This document shows, one piece after another, positions 8,567-17,215 of a stretch of 64,000 bases of DNA (its first letter is position 1; the number at the start of each line of letters is the position of its first letter). This DNA comes from BOKV01 sp049289295 (lineage in GTDB: Bacteria; Pseudomonadota; Alphaproteobacteria; Rhizobiales; Rhizobiaceae): contig JBATLL010000075.1 in the NCBI GenBank assembly GCA_049289295.1, positions 186,001 to 250,000 of the forward strand, read 5' to 3'. The notes under the pieces were generated by a model. The model was not told the origin of the DNA, made no database searches, and saw nothing but the letters and a program-made list of their open reading frames with translations. The position numbers and the translations under genes are program-made.

Positions 8567-9319
8567 ATGACCGATGCCATCAACAAGCCACGCTCCCTGT
8601 GGGATCTTGCCAATCCAACGCGATTTCTGGCGATTGCCGAACCGCTCTTGCCATGGCTTGCCGGCATCACGGCCATGACCCTGGCAATCGCGCTGTGGAT
8701 GGGATTCAACGCGCCTGAAGACTACCAGCAGGGTTCGAGCGTCCTGATCATGTTCATTCATGTGCCCGCTGCATGGCTGGCGATGATGTGCTACTCGATC
8801 ATGAGCGTTTCAGCGCTTGGAACGCTGGTCTGGCGCCATCCGCTTGCCGATGTCTCATTGCGCGCCGCTGCGCCCATTGGGGCCGCATTCACCTTCCTCG
8901 CACTCCTGACAGGTTCACTTTGGGGCAAGCCGATGTGGGGAACCTGGTGGGTCTGGGATGCGCGCCTTACCTCGGTATTGGTACTGTTCATCATCTATTT
9001 GGGAATCATCGCCCTGTCGAAGGCAATCGAGGAACCTTCAACGGCTGCCAGGGCACTTGCGATTGTCACCCTGGTCGGGTTCATAAATATTCCGATCATC
9101 AAGTTTTCCGTTGACTGGTGGAACACGCTGCACCAGCCAGCCAGCGTATCGCGGTTCGGGCGCCCCGCCATGGACGCAGTATTCCTCTATCCGCTTCTGC
9201 TGATGGCCCTTGCCTACACGCTGCTCTTCCTGGTTCTGCATCTCATGAACATGCGCAACGAAATCCTGCGCCGCCGCATACGCAGCATGCGCATGATGGT
9301 GGCGCGTGAATCGGAGTAA
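8567..9319 (+). CDS. ccmC: Heme exporter protein CcmC
   Basis: A 250-residue inner-membrane protein with six helices. It contains the periplasmic tryptophan-rich heme-handling motif WGKPMWGTWWVWDARLTS and conserved His residues on both sides (IHVPAAW and WNTLHQPAS), the hallmark of the CcmC/CcmF heme-handling family; the size fits CcmC. It loads heme onto CcmE. It follows ccmB by 77 bases and is followed by ccmD after 5 bases. Confidence 0.96.
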   Translation: MTDAINKPRSLWDLANPTRFLAIAEPLLPWLAGITAMTLAIALWMGFNAPEDYQQGSSVLIMFIHVPAAWLAMMCYSIMSVSALGTLVWRHPLADVSLRAAAPIGAAFTFLALLTGSLWGKPMWGTWWVWDARLTSVLVLFIIYLGIIALSKAIEEPSTAARALAIVTLVGFINIPIIKFSVDWWNTLHQPASVSRFGRPAMDAVFLYPLLLMALAYTLLFLVLHLMNMRNEILRRRIRSMRMMVARESE

Positions 9320-9324
9320 CCGCC

Positions 9325-9498
9325 ATGTTCGGTGCCTATTCGGCCTTTATCGTACCAGCCTATGCCGCATCCGCCCTCGTCATCGCCGGACTGATCGTGT
9401 GGGCGCGTCGGGACCACAAGATCCTGATGCGGACAATCGCGGATCTGGAAGCCAAGGGTGCCAAGCGGCGCGCCAGGGGTCAGCAGAATGACGAATGA
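9325..9498 (+). CDS. ccmD: Heme exporter protein CcmD
   Basis: A 57-residue protein read directly from the sequence. It begins MFGAYSAFIVPAYAASALVI, has one transmembrane helix (about residues 8-27), then WARRDHKILMRTIADLEAKG and a basic tail. Size, single helix and the post-helix RRDH-like charged region fit CcmD, the small protein that helps release holo-CcmE from CcmABC. It lies 5 bases after ccmC and overlaps the next gene by 11 bases. Confidence 0.9.
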   Translation: MFGAYSAFIVPAYAASALVIAGLIVWARRDHKILMRTIADLEAKGAKRRARGQQNDE

Positions 9499-10093
9499 AA
9501 ATCTGGATCGTGACGCGCAGGCAAAAAGAGGCAGGCCGTGGCTGGCAATCATACCATTGCTGGTGTTTGCCGCACTTGCCGCCATCTTTTTCAAGCAACT
9601 GACGGGCGGCAGTACAGGGCACGATGTTCCGTCCGCCCTGATCGGCAAGCCAGCGCCGCAGTTCGAATTGCCGCGTCTTGAGGGACTGGCAAGCAATGGA
9701 ACAATCCTGGAAGGGTTTTCGACAGCGAGCCTTCAAGGGAAGGTATCGGTTGTCAATGTCTGGGCGAGCTGGTGCGCGCCCTGCCGGGTGGAGCATCCTG
9801 AAATCACCAAGCTGGCACAACGCGACGACATTCAGTTGCTCGGGCTGAACTACAAGGACAAGACCGAAAACGCCTTGCGGTTCCTCGGCCAGCTTGGCAA
9901 TCCCTTCGACGCGGTTGGTGTCGACAGTTCAGGTTCGGTTGCGATCGACTGGGGGGTATACGGCGTTCCGGAGACATTTATTGTCAACCGGGCCGGGATC
10001 ATTACCTACAAGCATGTGGGACCATTGAGCGAAGAAAGCATGGCTGCGAAGTTTCTGCCCGAACTGGAAAAGGCGCTTTCGCAATCCCAGTAA
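9488..10093 (+). CDS. ccmG: Thiol:disulfide interchange protein CcmG/DsbE
   Basis: A 201-residue thioredoxin-fold protein anchored by an N-terminal helix (about residues 18-38). The active site is WASWCAPCRVEHPE, and YGVPETFIVNRAG carries the cis-proline loop and the acidic groove typical of CcmG. It keeps the haem-binding cysteines of apocytochrome c reduced in the periplasm. I chose ATG 9488 (MTNENLDRDAQ), which overlaps ccmD and gives a normal length; a further in-frame ATG at 9458 inside ccmD is unlikely. Last ccm gene of the cluster; ccmE, ccmF and ccmH are not in the window. Confidence 0.95.
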   Translation: MTNENLDRDAQAKRGRPWLAIIPLLVFAALAAIFFKQLTGGSTGHDVPSALIGKPAPQFELPRLEGLASNGTILEGFSTASLQGKVSVVNVWASWCAPCRVEHPEITKLAQRDDIQLLGLNYKDKTENALRFLGQLGNPFDAVGVDSSGSVAIDWGVYGVPETFIVNRAGIITYKHVGPLSEESMAAKFLPELEKALSQSQ

Positions 10094-10124
10094 GCTGCCC
10101 GCTGGAAAGGCCTGGGGCTTTTCG

Positions 10125-10664
10125 ATGACCAACTCCCTAGAACCGAAATTCGTGAAAACAGTTCCTGACGGCGATACGCAGCAAAGATCGGTCTGCGCTT
10201 CCTGTGGCTTTATTGATTACCAGAATCCAAAAATAGTGACCGGATCGGTGGTCCGGCATGAAGGGAAGTTCCTTTTGTGCCGCCGGGCAATCGAGCCGCG
10301 GCGCGGTTTCTGGACGATCCCAGCCGGATATCTTGAACTGCATGAAACGCCTGAGGACGGCGCCAGGCGCGAGGCTCGCGAAGAGGCCAATGCGGAACTG
10401 GAAATTACCGGACTGCTGGCTGTCTATTCGGTCCCCCGGCTCTCGCAGGTCCAGCTCATTCACCGTGCAGTGCTTTGGGGAATTGAGTTTTCTGCCGGGG
10501 TTGAAAGCCTCGAAGTCGCACTGTTCGAATGGGATCGGATACCGTGGGCGGAAATTGCCTTTCCGTCCGTGCATTGGGCACTCAATCACGAGCGCCTCGT
10601 TGAAACCGGAAAGGCAAACACGCCTTTCACGAACCCACCTGATGGCAGCGTCAGCACAGGGTGA
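10125..10664 (+). CDS. Nudix hydrolase with a partial N-terminal zinc ribbon
   Basis: A 179-residue protein. The Nudix box is GYLELHETPEDGARREAREE (catalytic REAREE present); the glycine usually found two residues later is replaced by alanine-asparagine. Before it, PDGDTQQRSVCASCGFIDYQNPK resembles the second half of the Nudix_N_2 zinc ribbon, while the position of the first CxxC holds no cysteine. Related proteins hydrolyse nucleoside diphosphate derivatives such as ADP-ribose; the substrate here is not known. It lies 31 bases after ccmG on the same strand and converges with ispZ. Confidence 0.88.
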   Translation: MTNSLEPKFVKTVPDGDTQQRSVCASCGFIDYQNPKIVTGSVVRHEGKFLLCRRAIEPRRGFWTIPAGYLELHETPEDGARREAREEANAELEITGLLAVYSVPRLSQVQLIHRAVLWGIEFSAGVESLEVALFEWDRIPWAEIAFPSVHWALNHERLVETGKANTPFTNPPDGSVSTG

Positions 10665-10674
10665 CAGGCCCGTT

Positions 10675-11292
10675 TCAGTCCTCGAGAAGGTGCTTTTTCA
10701 ACAGGGGCAATTGGGACATCATGAAGACGATGGTTATCGGCATTGTCGCCCAGACCTTGAAGTTGACCCAGAAATCGGACGAGAAATTCCGCCAGACGAC
10801 TTCGTTGACGACTGCCATTGCCAGGAAAAACAGGCCCCAGCGAAAGGTCAGTATCCGCCAACCCTTCTCGTCGAGCCGGAAGGCTGCATCCAGAACCAGC
10901 TTGAGCAGCGATCTGCCTGTCGCAAGGCCGCCAAGCAGAAGTGTTGCGAAAATGCAATTGACGATTGTCGGCTTCATCTTGATGAAGGTTTCATCCTTGA
11001 GCCAGAGCGTAAGCCCGCCAAACACGACAACGAAAAAGAGCGTCACCAGCGGCATGACCGCAATGTGTCTGGTCAGCCAGAGCGAGAGCGCCTGGGAGAT
11101 GATCATCGCAACCATGAAGAAGGCCGTGCCGACAAACAGTTTGCCGCCCAGGTCCTGCAATGCGGGAAACATCTCCGCCAGTCTTTCACCATAGGAATTG
11201 GCGAGAAAGAACACGACCAGCGGCCCCAGTTCGAGCACCAGTTTGAGAAGAGGGTTGGTGTTCTGTGCAGTGTTGGACGAAGTTTGACTCAA
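10675..11292 (-). CDS. ispZ: Septation protein A, inner-membrane protein YciB/IspZ
   Basis: A 205-residue membrane protein with about six helices. LELGPLVVFFLANSYGERL at the N-terminus and LNEVVWR-like ('VNEVVWRNFSSDFWVNFK') near the end are hallmarks of the YciB/IspZ family, needed for normal septation and cell-envelope integrity in enterobacteria and Shigella. The only usable start is TTG, overlapping the stop of ftsY (TTGA), so it is probably translated by coupling. Gene order ispZ behind ftsY is common in rhizobia. Confidence 0.93.
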   Translation of the reverse strand: MSQTSSNTAQNTNPLLKLVLELGPLVVFFLANSYGERLAEMFPALQDLGGKLFVGTAFFMVAMIISQALSLWLTRHIAVMPLVTLFFVVVFGGLTLWLKDETFIKMKPTIVNCIFATLLLGGLATGRSLLKLVLDAAFRLDEKGWRILTFRWGLFFLAMAVVNEVVWRNFSSDFWVNFKVWATMPITIVFMMSQLPLLKKHLLED

Positions 11293-12776
11293 CGTGTTTC
11301 TCCGGCAGCAGGAAGACCTGCAATTGAACGGGCAAAATCCCTGGCGGCGAAAGGTTCAAGATCCTCGATGCCCTCTCCGACGCCGACAAAATAGACCGGC
11401 AGCTTGTGCTTCGCCGAGATCGCCACGAGAATCCCGCCGCGTGCCGTGCCATCCAGTTTTGTCATGACAAGCCCGTTTACGCCTGCAACCTTGCCGAAGA
11501 TCTCGACCTGGTTGAGGGCATTCTGGCCGGTGGTTGCATCGAGTGTCAGCAATACGGTGTGCGGAGCGGAAGCGTCCTGCTTGCGCAAAACGCGTATGAT
11601 CTTTTCGAGTTCCGCCATCAATTCGGTCCGGTTCTGCAAACGTCCAGCCGTGTCCATCAGCATCACATCGCTACCCGACATACTTGCCTGTTGCCATGCG
11701 TCATAGGCCAGTCCGGCGGCATCGGCACCCAGTTCCCGAGCGATCACGGGTGAACTGGTGCGCTCTCCCCAGATCTTCAACTGTTCAATGGCTGCGGCCC
11801 TGAATGTATCGCCAGCCACGAGCAAGGTGGAAAATCCACCATCCCGAAGTTTGGCGGACAGTTTGCCTATGGTCGTTGTCTTTCCGGATCCATTCACTCC
11901 GACAACCAGAATGACGTGGGGACGATGGTCCAGATCGAGTTCCAGCGGCAGCGCCACGGGTGCGAGCACCGTCTCGATCTCTTCCGCCATGATGGTGCGG
12001 ACTTCCTCGTCTGTCACGTCACGACCAAGGCGGCGCGAGGACAGGGCATCCGTAATGCGCATTGATGTCTCGACACCAAGGTCAGCCTGGATCAGGACAT
12101 CCTCCAGTTCCTGCAGGGCTTCTTCATCGAGCTTGCGCTTGGTGAACACGGACGCGATGTTTTCGCCCAATGCCTGGGACGAGCGCGACAATCCCTTGCG
12201 TAACCGCGCAAACCAGCCAGCAGGCTGGGAATCCGGCGCGGGCGATGGTGTTGCGGAAGTGCTTGAATCCGCTGCTGGCCTGGTGATCTGCACCTTGCCC
12301 CGCAGGGGGCTGGCCTGGTCACTCTTGGCTTCGGGTTTTGCCTGGGCTGTGGTTGATGGGGTTACAACCGGTTCTTCCCTGGGCTTGTCTTTGGGTCGTT
12401 CCGTGGGCGCTTTCACCGCGGCAGACTTTGCAGCGGCTTGCGGAGTTTCAGTCTTTTTCGCCCTGCGTTCGGTCGGCTGCTCTGGTTTCCTGCCTGCTGC
12501 CTGACGGTCCGACTTGCCGCTCTTCGAGGTCCCTGCCTTAGTCGGTGCCGCTGTGGTTTTCGCGACGGGTGCAACAGGAGCGGGTGGCGCTGGTTGTTGT
12601 GGTGCCGTCTGGTCCGTATCAGCGGTCAGATTGCTTTCAGGTATGCGTGAATCTTCGCTTGTTGCGCTGGCGATCTTCTCGTCAGCATCAGGAGAAGCGG
12701 GTTCGGGGGTCGCGCTGCGGCTGCCCAAGCCAAACGAGAATATCCGCTTCAGCAATCCGGGTTTCTTGTCGCTCAT
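11289..12776 (-). CDS. ftsY: Signal recognition particle receptor FtsY
   Basis: A 495-residue SRP GTPase. The first about 180 residues are low-complexity and rich in Ala, Pro, Thr, Lys and Glu (the membrane-associating A domain). The NG domain follows: helical N domain, then GVNGSGKTTTIGKLSAKL (G1), AGDTFRAAAIEQL (G2), LMDTAGRLQNRTELM (G3), TKLDGTARGG (G4) and the closing GVGEGIEDLEPF. It docks Ffh-ribosome complexes at the inner membrane; Ffh is encoded at 18.8 kb. ATG 12776 has GGAG 5 bases upstream and is preferred over the in-frame GTG at 12782. It lies 14 bases after mtaB. Confidence 0.96.
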   Translation of the reverse strand: MSDKKPGLLKRIFSFGLGSRSATPEPASPDADEKIASATSEDSRIPESNLTADTDQTAPQQPAPPAPVAPVAKTTAAPTKAGTSKSGKSDRQAAGRKPEQPTERRAKKTETPQAAAKSAAVKAPTERPKDKPREEPVVTPSTTAQAKPEAKSDQASPLRGKVQITRPAADSSTSATPSPAPDSQPAGWFARLRKGLSRSSQALGENIASVFTKRKLDEEALQELEDVLIQADLGVETSMRITDALSSRRLGRDVTDEEVRTIMAEEIETVLAPVALPLELDLDHRPHVILVVGVNGSGKTTTIGKLSAKLRDGGFSTLLVAGDTFRAAAIEQLKIWGERTSSPVIARELGADAAGLAYDAWQQASMSGSDVMLMDTAGRLQNRTELMAELEKIIRVLRKQDASAPHTVLLTLDATTGQNALNQVEIFGKVAGVNGLVMTKLDGTARGGILVAISAKHKLPVYFVGVGEGIEDLEPFAARDFARSIAGLPAAGETR

Positions 12777-12790
12777 TCCCACTCCGCCAA

Positions 12791-14086
12791 TCAGGCTGCG
12801 CCAGCCAGCGAACCGGCAATCGAACCGGTCAGCTTCATGCCGTCATGCCCGTTTATATGGGCCATGACAATGCTGCCTTCATCGGCACAGGGTATTGCCA
12901 CCGGTGTGAACTGGTCGATCCGTCCCATGCCAGCCCGTTCGATCAGGACAGGAAGCGTCCTGCCACACATCGAGGCAAGGTGCATGCGATAGGCTTTGTC
13001 TCCCGCCTCCCGCAATCTGGCTGCCCTTTCGCGGATGATCGAACGGTCCAGCTGGGGCATGCGGGCTGCAGGCGTGCCGGGGCGCGGCGAAAACGGAAAA
13101 ACATGCAGGTGGGTCAGGCCGCAAGCCTCGATCAGTGACAGGGAACTGCCGAACATGGCTTCCGTCTCGGTGGGAAAGCCTGCGATCAGGTCTGCTCCGA
13201 ACACCATGTCCGGGCGGACCTTTCGTACATCCTCGCAGAAACGGATCGCGTCATCGCGCAAATGGCGACGTTTCATGCGCTTGAGGATCAGATCGTCGCC
13301 ATGCTGCAGGGACAGATGCAGATAGGGCAGGAAGCGAGGCTCTCCCGCGATGACTTCCATCAGTGCCTCTTCAACCTCGATGGAATCAATCGATGAGAGG
13401 CGCAGTCTGGGAAGATCGGGAACTTCGCGAAGGAGTGTCGAAACGAGACGGCCAAGCGACGGCTTGCCCGGCAGGTCCGCACCCCAGGATGTCATGTCGA
13501 CACCGGTCAGAACGATTTCGCGGTAGCCATTGGCAAGGACTTTTTTCGCCTGCCCGACAACATCGCCCATGGGAACCGAGCGCGAGTTGCCGCGACCAAA
13601 CGGGATGATGCAGAAAGTGCAGCGATGGTCGCAGCCGTTCTGCACCTGGATGAATGCGCGCGCGCGGCCTTCAAGCCCCTCCACCATGTGCGCTGCGGTT
13701 TCGCGCACGCTCATGATGTCGTTTACCCGCACCTTCTCCTGGCTGTTTACGCCGAAGTCGGGCAGGGCCCGATAAGCTGCGGCATGCAGCTTGTCGTCAT
13801 TGCCAATGACAAGATCGACTTCGTCCATTTCACCGAAAGCAGCAGGGTCTGTTTGCGCCGCGCAACCCGTGACGATGATGCGGGCCTGCGGATTTTGTCT
13901 GCGCGCCTTGCGTATGGCTTGCCGTGCCTGGCGCACCGCTTCACCCGTAACTGCACAGGTGTTGACGATTATTGCACCGCCTTCAAGCTTGTCGAGGCCT
14001 GCCTGCGAAGCCTGCTTGCGCATCACTTCCGATTCGTAGCTGTTGAGGCGACAACCGAAGGTGATGATGTCGACGCCCGCGGTCAT
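12791..14086 (-). CDS. mtaB: tRNA ms2t6A37 methylthiotransferase MtaB
   Basis: A 431-residue radical-SAM enzyme adding a methylthio group to t6A at position 37 of ANN-decoding tRNAs. Domains: UPF0004 N-terminal domain (ITFGCRLNSYESEVM, VNTCAVTGEAVRQARQ, VTGCAAQTDP supplying three Cys for one cluster), radical-SAM core (GCDHRCTFCIIPFGRGNSRS, the CxxxCxxC cluster) and a C-terminal TRAM-like region. The GCRLNSYES start and the absence of MiaB-specific sequence favour MtaB over MiaB or RimO. Its ATG overlaps the stop of dapF (ATGA). Confidence 0.95.
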   Translation of the reverse strand: MTAGVDIITFGCRLNSYESEVMRKQASQAGLDKLEGGAIIVNTCAVTGEAVRQARQAIRKARRQNPQARIIVTGCAAQTDPAAFGEMDEVDLVIGNDDKLHAAAYRALPDFGVNSQEKVRVNDIMSVRETAAHMVEGLEGRARAFIQVQNGCDHRCTFCIIPFGRGNSRSVPMGDVVGQAKKVLANGYREIVLTGVDMTSWGADLPGKPSLGRLVSTLLREVPDLPRLRLSSIDSIEVEEALMEVIAGEPRFLPYLHLSLQHGDDLILKRMKRRHLRDDAIRFCEDVRKVRPDMVFGADLIAGFPTETEAMFGSSLSLIEACGLTHLHVFPFSPRPGTPAARMPQLDRSIIRERAARLREAGDKAYRMHLASMCGRTLPVLIERAGMGRIDQFTPVAIPCADEGSIVMAHINGHDGMKLTGSIAGSLAGAA

Positions 14087-14982
14087 GAGACCTGCTCCGC
14101 GCCTGCTTCCACCGAATAGTCACCATTGCAGGGATCAAGCAGACCCGGGAACTCGAACTCGGCCGGGCCGGTCATGATGACATGGCGATCTTCCTGCCAT
14201 TCGACCTCGAGGTCGCCACCGGGAAGTGTCAGGACAGCCTTGCGCTCGCTCAGCCCCTTCCTGACCGCACAGACCAGCGTCGCACAGGCAGCAGAACCGC
14301 AGGCCAGGGTCAGGCCTGCACCGCGCTCCCATGTTCTCATGATGATATGTTGCGGTGAAACCACCTGCGCAATCGTGATGTTCGCCCTTTCCGGAAAAAT
14401 GGGATGGTTTTCCAAAAGCGGTCCGAAACGGTCGAGATCATAGGACCAGACATCGTTTCTCACCCAGAACACAGCGTGCGGATTGCCCATGTTGGCGACG
14501 CTTGGCGTATGCAGCACGGGAGCGTCGATCGGACCGATCTGCAATTCAATTCCGGTCGTATCGCCAAATTCCTCGGCAAGCGGAATATCCTTCCAGCCGA
14601 AGCGGGGTACGCCCATGTCGACAGAGATCAGGCCATCATCGCGCAGTTCGGCTGGTACAAAGCCGGCCGCGGTCACGAATTTATAGGCATTCCTGCCATC
14701 TTCCTCGTGAAGCCAGGCGACAACACATCGCGTGCCGTTGCCACAGGCTTCCGCCAGAGAGCCATCGCTGTTGAGGATACGCATGTCGAAATCACGGTCC
14801 TTGCCGGAAGGATCGCGAATTTCCATGATCTGATCGAAAGGTATGGCATCCGGCGCGGCAAGCGCGACTGCTGCAGAGGCCGTTATCTTGTCGGCACGGC
14901 CGCGCATGTCGGCAACAATTATCTTGTTGCCGAGCCCGTTCATCTTGGCAAAGGGAATGCGCCCTGTGGACATGCGATCCAT
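14083..14982 (-). CDS. dapF: Diaminopimelate epimerase DapF
   Basis: A 299-residue enzyme converting LL- to meso-diaminopimelate for lysine and peptidoglycan. Both catalytic cysteines are seen, in EACGNGTRCVVAW and TLACGSAACATLVCA, as is FAKMNGLGNKIIVADMRG at the start. A second possible start (MSTGRIPF, 14973) is nearly as good. It is the first gene of the dapF-mtaB-ftsY-ispZ run; each is coupled or closely spaced. Confidence 0.96.
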   Translation of the reverse strand: MDRMSTGRIPFAKMNGLGNKIIVADMRGRADKITASAAVALAAPDAIPFDQIMEIRDPSGKDRDFDMRILNSDGSLAEACGNGTRCVVAWLHEEDGRNAYKFVTAAGFVPAELRDDGLISVDMGVPRFGWKDIPLAEEFGDTTGIELQIGPIDAPVLHTPSVANMGNPHAVFWVRNDVWSYDLDRFGPLLENHPIFPERANITIAQVVSPQHIIMRTWERGAGLTLACGSAACATLVCAVRKGLSERKAVLTLPGGDLEVEWQEDRHVIMTGPAEFEFPGLLDPCNGDYSVEAGAEQVS

Positions 14983-15052
14983 TCCGGTTCTCGTCTGGTG
15001 CCGCTTTTACTTCGGCCAATTGCAATTTGCAAAGAATCCCGTCGATTCGAAC

Positions 15053-16036
15053 TCAGGCGTCGAAATGTTCGCCTGGATGCAAAGGCAGGAAGAAGCGATG
15101 GTCGATGGCATGCTGTTCGAGCGCATTCGCCAGCGCCAGGCGAGGGTCCTCGATTGCTTCATCGGTCAGCTGGAATGTGCCCCAATGGTGACCCACCGCG
15201 GTTTCTGCCCGACAGAGTTTCATTGCCTGAACGGCTTCATCGGGATTCATGTGCTGGCCCTGCATGAACCATCGGGGCTCATAGGCTCCGATGGGAAGGA
15301 TGGCGAGCCGGACTGTGCCGTGTTTGCCGGCCAGGGCCGTGAAGTTCCTGCCCTCGTGAAATCCGGTATCTCCGACATGAAGAATCTTGCCGCCAGCGGT
15401 TTCGATGACGAAGGCCGCCCATAGAGCCATTCGCCGATCCCGCATGCCTCTTGCCGACCAGTGGTGGGCAGGTTCGAAGTGGATGATTGCCTTTCCGCCG
15501 ATTTCGACCCTGTCGCCCCAGTCACCTGTTTCGATGCGGGCCTGCGGACACGAACCGCGAATGATCGTGTCATTGCCAAGCGGGGTAACAACCAACGGAT
15601 CGTAGGTGTCGACAAGTTGCCTCAGGGTTGCCAGGTCGAGATGGTCATAATGATTGTGCGACACCAGAATGACATCGATTGCCGGCAGGTTGCGCCTGTC
15701 GATTCCGGGTGGATTGACGCGGAGCGGGCCGGCAAATGAAAGCGGACTTACGCGCGCGGAAAAAACAGGGTCTGCGAGAATATTGAGCCCGCCAGCCTGC
15801 AGCAGCATCGAGGCATGACCGATCATCGTGACGCGAACTTCCTTCTCACTCAGGCGATCCTGCGGCTTTGCATCCTCGAAAGGGCTGGGCCAATGGCGGG
15901 GCCAGCGGCTTGCCTTGTTCGACATCCTCCACTTCAGCAGGTCGCCGACCTTGCCCGGCGGAATGCCCTGTGGATTGAAAAAGCGCAGTCCATCGAAGTG
16001 ATCCGATACGGGTCCGTTATAATATGGGTTTTTCAA
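15053..16036 (-). CDS. Metallo-beta-lactamase-fold hydrolase (NAPE-PLD/UlaG-like)
   Basis: A 327-residue soluble protein. NPYYNGPVSDHFDGLRFFNP at the N-terminus and the metal-binding HNHYDHLD, a later HWSARG, LHVGDTGF and VGHHWGTFQLT place it in the beta-lactamase superfamily 2 group related to N-acyl-phosphatidylethanolamine phospholipase D and RomA-like proteins. The start is TTG: an in-frame TAA lies only five codons upstream and the conserved NPYY sequence starts at residue 3, leaving no ATG option. The substrate is unknown; a membrane lipid or phosphodiester is a guess from the family. It is upstream of dapF by 70 bases and may be transcribed with it. Confidence 0.88.
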   Translation of the reverse strand: MKNPYYNGPVSDHFDGLRFFNPQGIPPGKVGDLLKWRMSNKASRWPRHWPSPFEDAKPQDRLSEKEVRVTMIGHASMLLQAGGLNILADPVFSARVSPLSFAGPLRVNPPGIDRRNLPAIDVILVSHNHYDHLDLATLRQLVDTYDPLVVTPLGNDTIIRGSCPQARIETGDWGDRVEIGGKAIIHFEPAHHWSARGMRDRRMALWAAFVIETAGGKILHVGDTGFHEGRNFTALAGKHGTVRLAILPIGAYEPRWFMQGQHMNPDEAVQAMKLCRAETAVGHHWGTFQLTDEAIEDPRLALANALEQHAIDHRFFLPLHPGEHFDA

Positions 16037-16120
16037 AAGGTTCTTGCCTTATGGGTTGATCTGTTCCTGCAAGCATTGAGCATCTGTTTACCCTTTCGGG
16101 ATTTGGCCGGGCAAATTCGA

Positions 16121-16139
16121 GAATATTGATCTGATATTC
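16121..16139. promoter_or_regulatory. Inverted repeat, possible operator
   Basis: GAATAT (16121-16126) and ATATTC (16134-16139) form a perfect 6-base dyad with a 7-base spacer, midway between the divergent metallo-hydrolase and cupin-like genes. Position suggests a regulator site; nothing more supports it. Confidence 0.25.
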
Positions 16140-16261
16140 ACCCACTGTGTCTATCCATGCTTCAGTATCCGCAGGCTCTTTTCCGCCAGGGTGCGCACCA
16201 GCCATAGGGGCGGCGCACACAAAGTGGAAAGCGCCAGCCAGAAACGCCTCGAGGAACAGAT

Positions 16262-17215
16262 ATGCGCGAAAAGAGCCAGGGCAATATCCTTCTTGACTGG
16301 AAAGAACATCATGCAGCGCTTTTCGGGCGCCATGCGATGCACCTTCGCCACAGCCTCGACCGGTCCGAACTGTTCACCGACGAGGCGCTTGCGCGCCTGA
16401 TCGAAAACAGCCCACGCGAGTCCTACCATGTAAACACCCGCAGTGCCGGACCTGACGGCAAGAAGAAGCGCCGCGAAGGGGAGTTCGGAGAACTATCCGG
16501 CAAGGAGCTGCTCGAATGCGTGGCAAAGGGGGAAATCTGGATCAACCTTCGCGCGCCACAGGTCGCAGACCGGCGGTATGGTGAAATGCTGGCGGACATG
16601 TATCGGGAGTTCGAGACGCGCGTGCCGGGTCTTGAGACCTACAAGCACCTGACAACAATCCTAATTTCCTCACCAAATGTCTATGTTCCCTATCATTGCG
16701 ATGTGCCTGGGCAGATGCTTTGGCAGATTCGCGGCAGGAAGCGGGTCTGGGTCTACCCGGCAAACGAGCCCTTCATGAGCCAGTCAGCCCTGGAAAAGCT
16801 GATCATTGGCGAGTTCCACGAAACCGATATGCCCTTCCATGACTGGTTTGACGAATGCGCGATGGTCTATGACCTGGAGCCGGGCTGGATGCTTCACTGG
16901 CCGCTCAACTGCCCGCACCGCGTCGAGAATCATGATTGCGTGAATGTCTCGGTGACGACGGAGCATTACACGAACAGCATCCGAAACGCCTATGGCGTGA
17001 ACTATGCGAATGGTTTGCTGCGCAAAGCCGGTTTCAGCGAGTTGCAACGCCAGACCTCTGGGGCAATGCTCTATGCGAAACTGGCGCTGGCAGCCGGAGT
17101 GAAATTCTCGGGCATTCGCAAATCGGCGAGCAAACCCTATCAAATCGACTTCCGGGTTGATCCGGATGCTCCGGACTGTGTGCGCGACATTGAACCCTAC
17201 ATGTTGCGGAAATGA
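16262..17215 (+). CDS. Cupin/JmjC-like protein (putative Fe(II)/2-oxoglutarate type)
   Basis: A 317-residue soluble protein. The central region has YHCDVPGQMLWQIRGRKRVW (an HxD pair followed by the W-Q-I-G-K core of JmjC-type cupins) and, about 75 residues later, LHWPLNCPHRVEN, supplying the third metal-binding His. This is the spacing of Fe(II)/2-oxoglutarate oxygenases related to cupin_8/JmjC. The residues before (HLRHSLDRSELFTDEALARLI) resemble the start of the family. Substrate unknown. RBS GAGGAA precedes ATG 16262. The stop overlaps the next start by 4 bases (ATGA), so it works with the following acyltransferase. Confidence 0.75.
   Translation: MREKSQGNILLDWKEHHAALFGRHAMHLRHSLDRSELFTDEALARLIENSPRESYHVNTRSAGPDGKKKRREGEFGELSGKELLECVAKGEIWINLRAPQVADRRYGEMLADMYREFETRVPGLETYKHLTTILISSPNVYVPYHCDVPGQMLWQIRGRKRVWVYPANEPFMSQSALEKLIIGEFHETDMPFHDWFDECAMVYDLEPGWMLHWPLNCPHRVENHDCVNVSVTTEHYTNSIRNAYGVNYANGLLRKAGFSELQRQTSGAMLYAKLALAAGVKFSGIRKSASKPYQIDFRVDPDAPDCVRDIEPYMLRK

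Noticed and set aside
10258..11394. A 378-codon plus-strand frame crossing the Nudix gene, ispZ and ftsY
   Set aside because: It overlaps three well-supported genes in other frames and its protein is of random-like composition.
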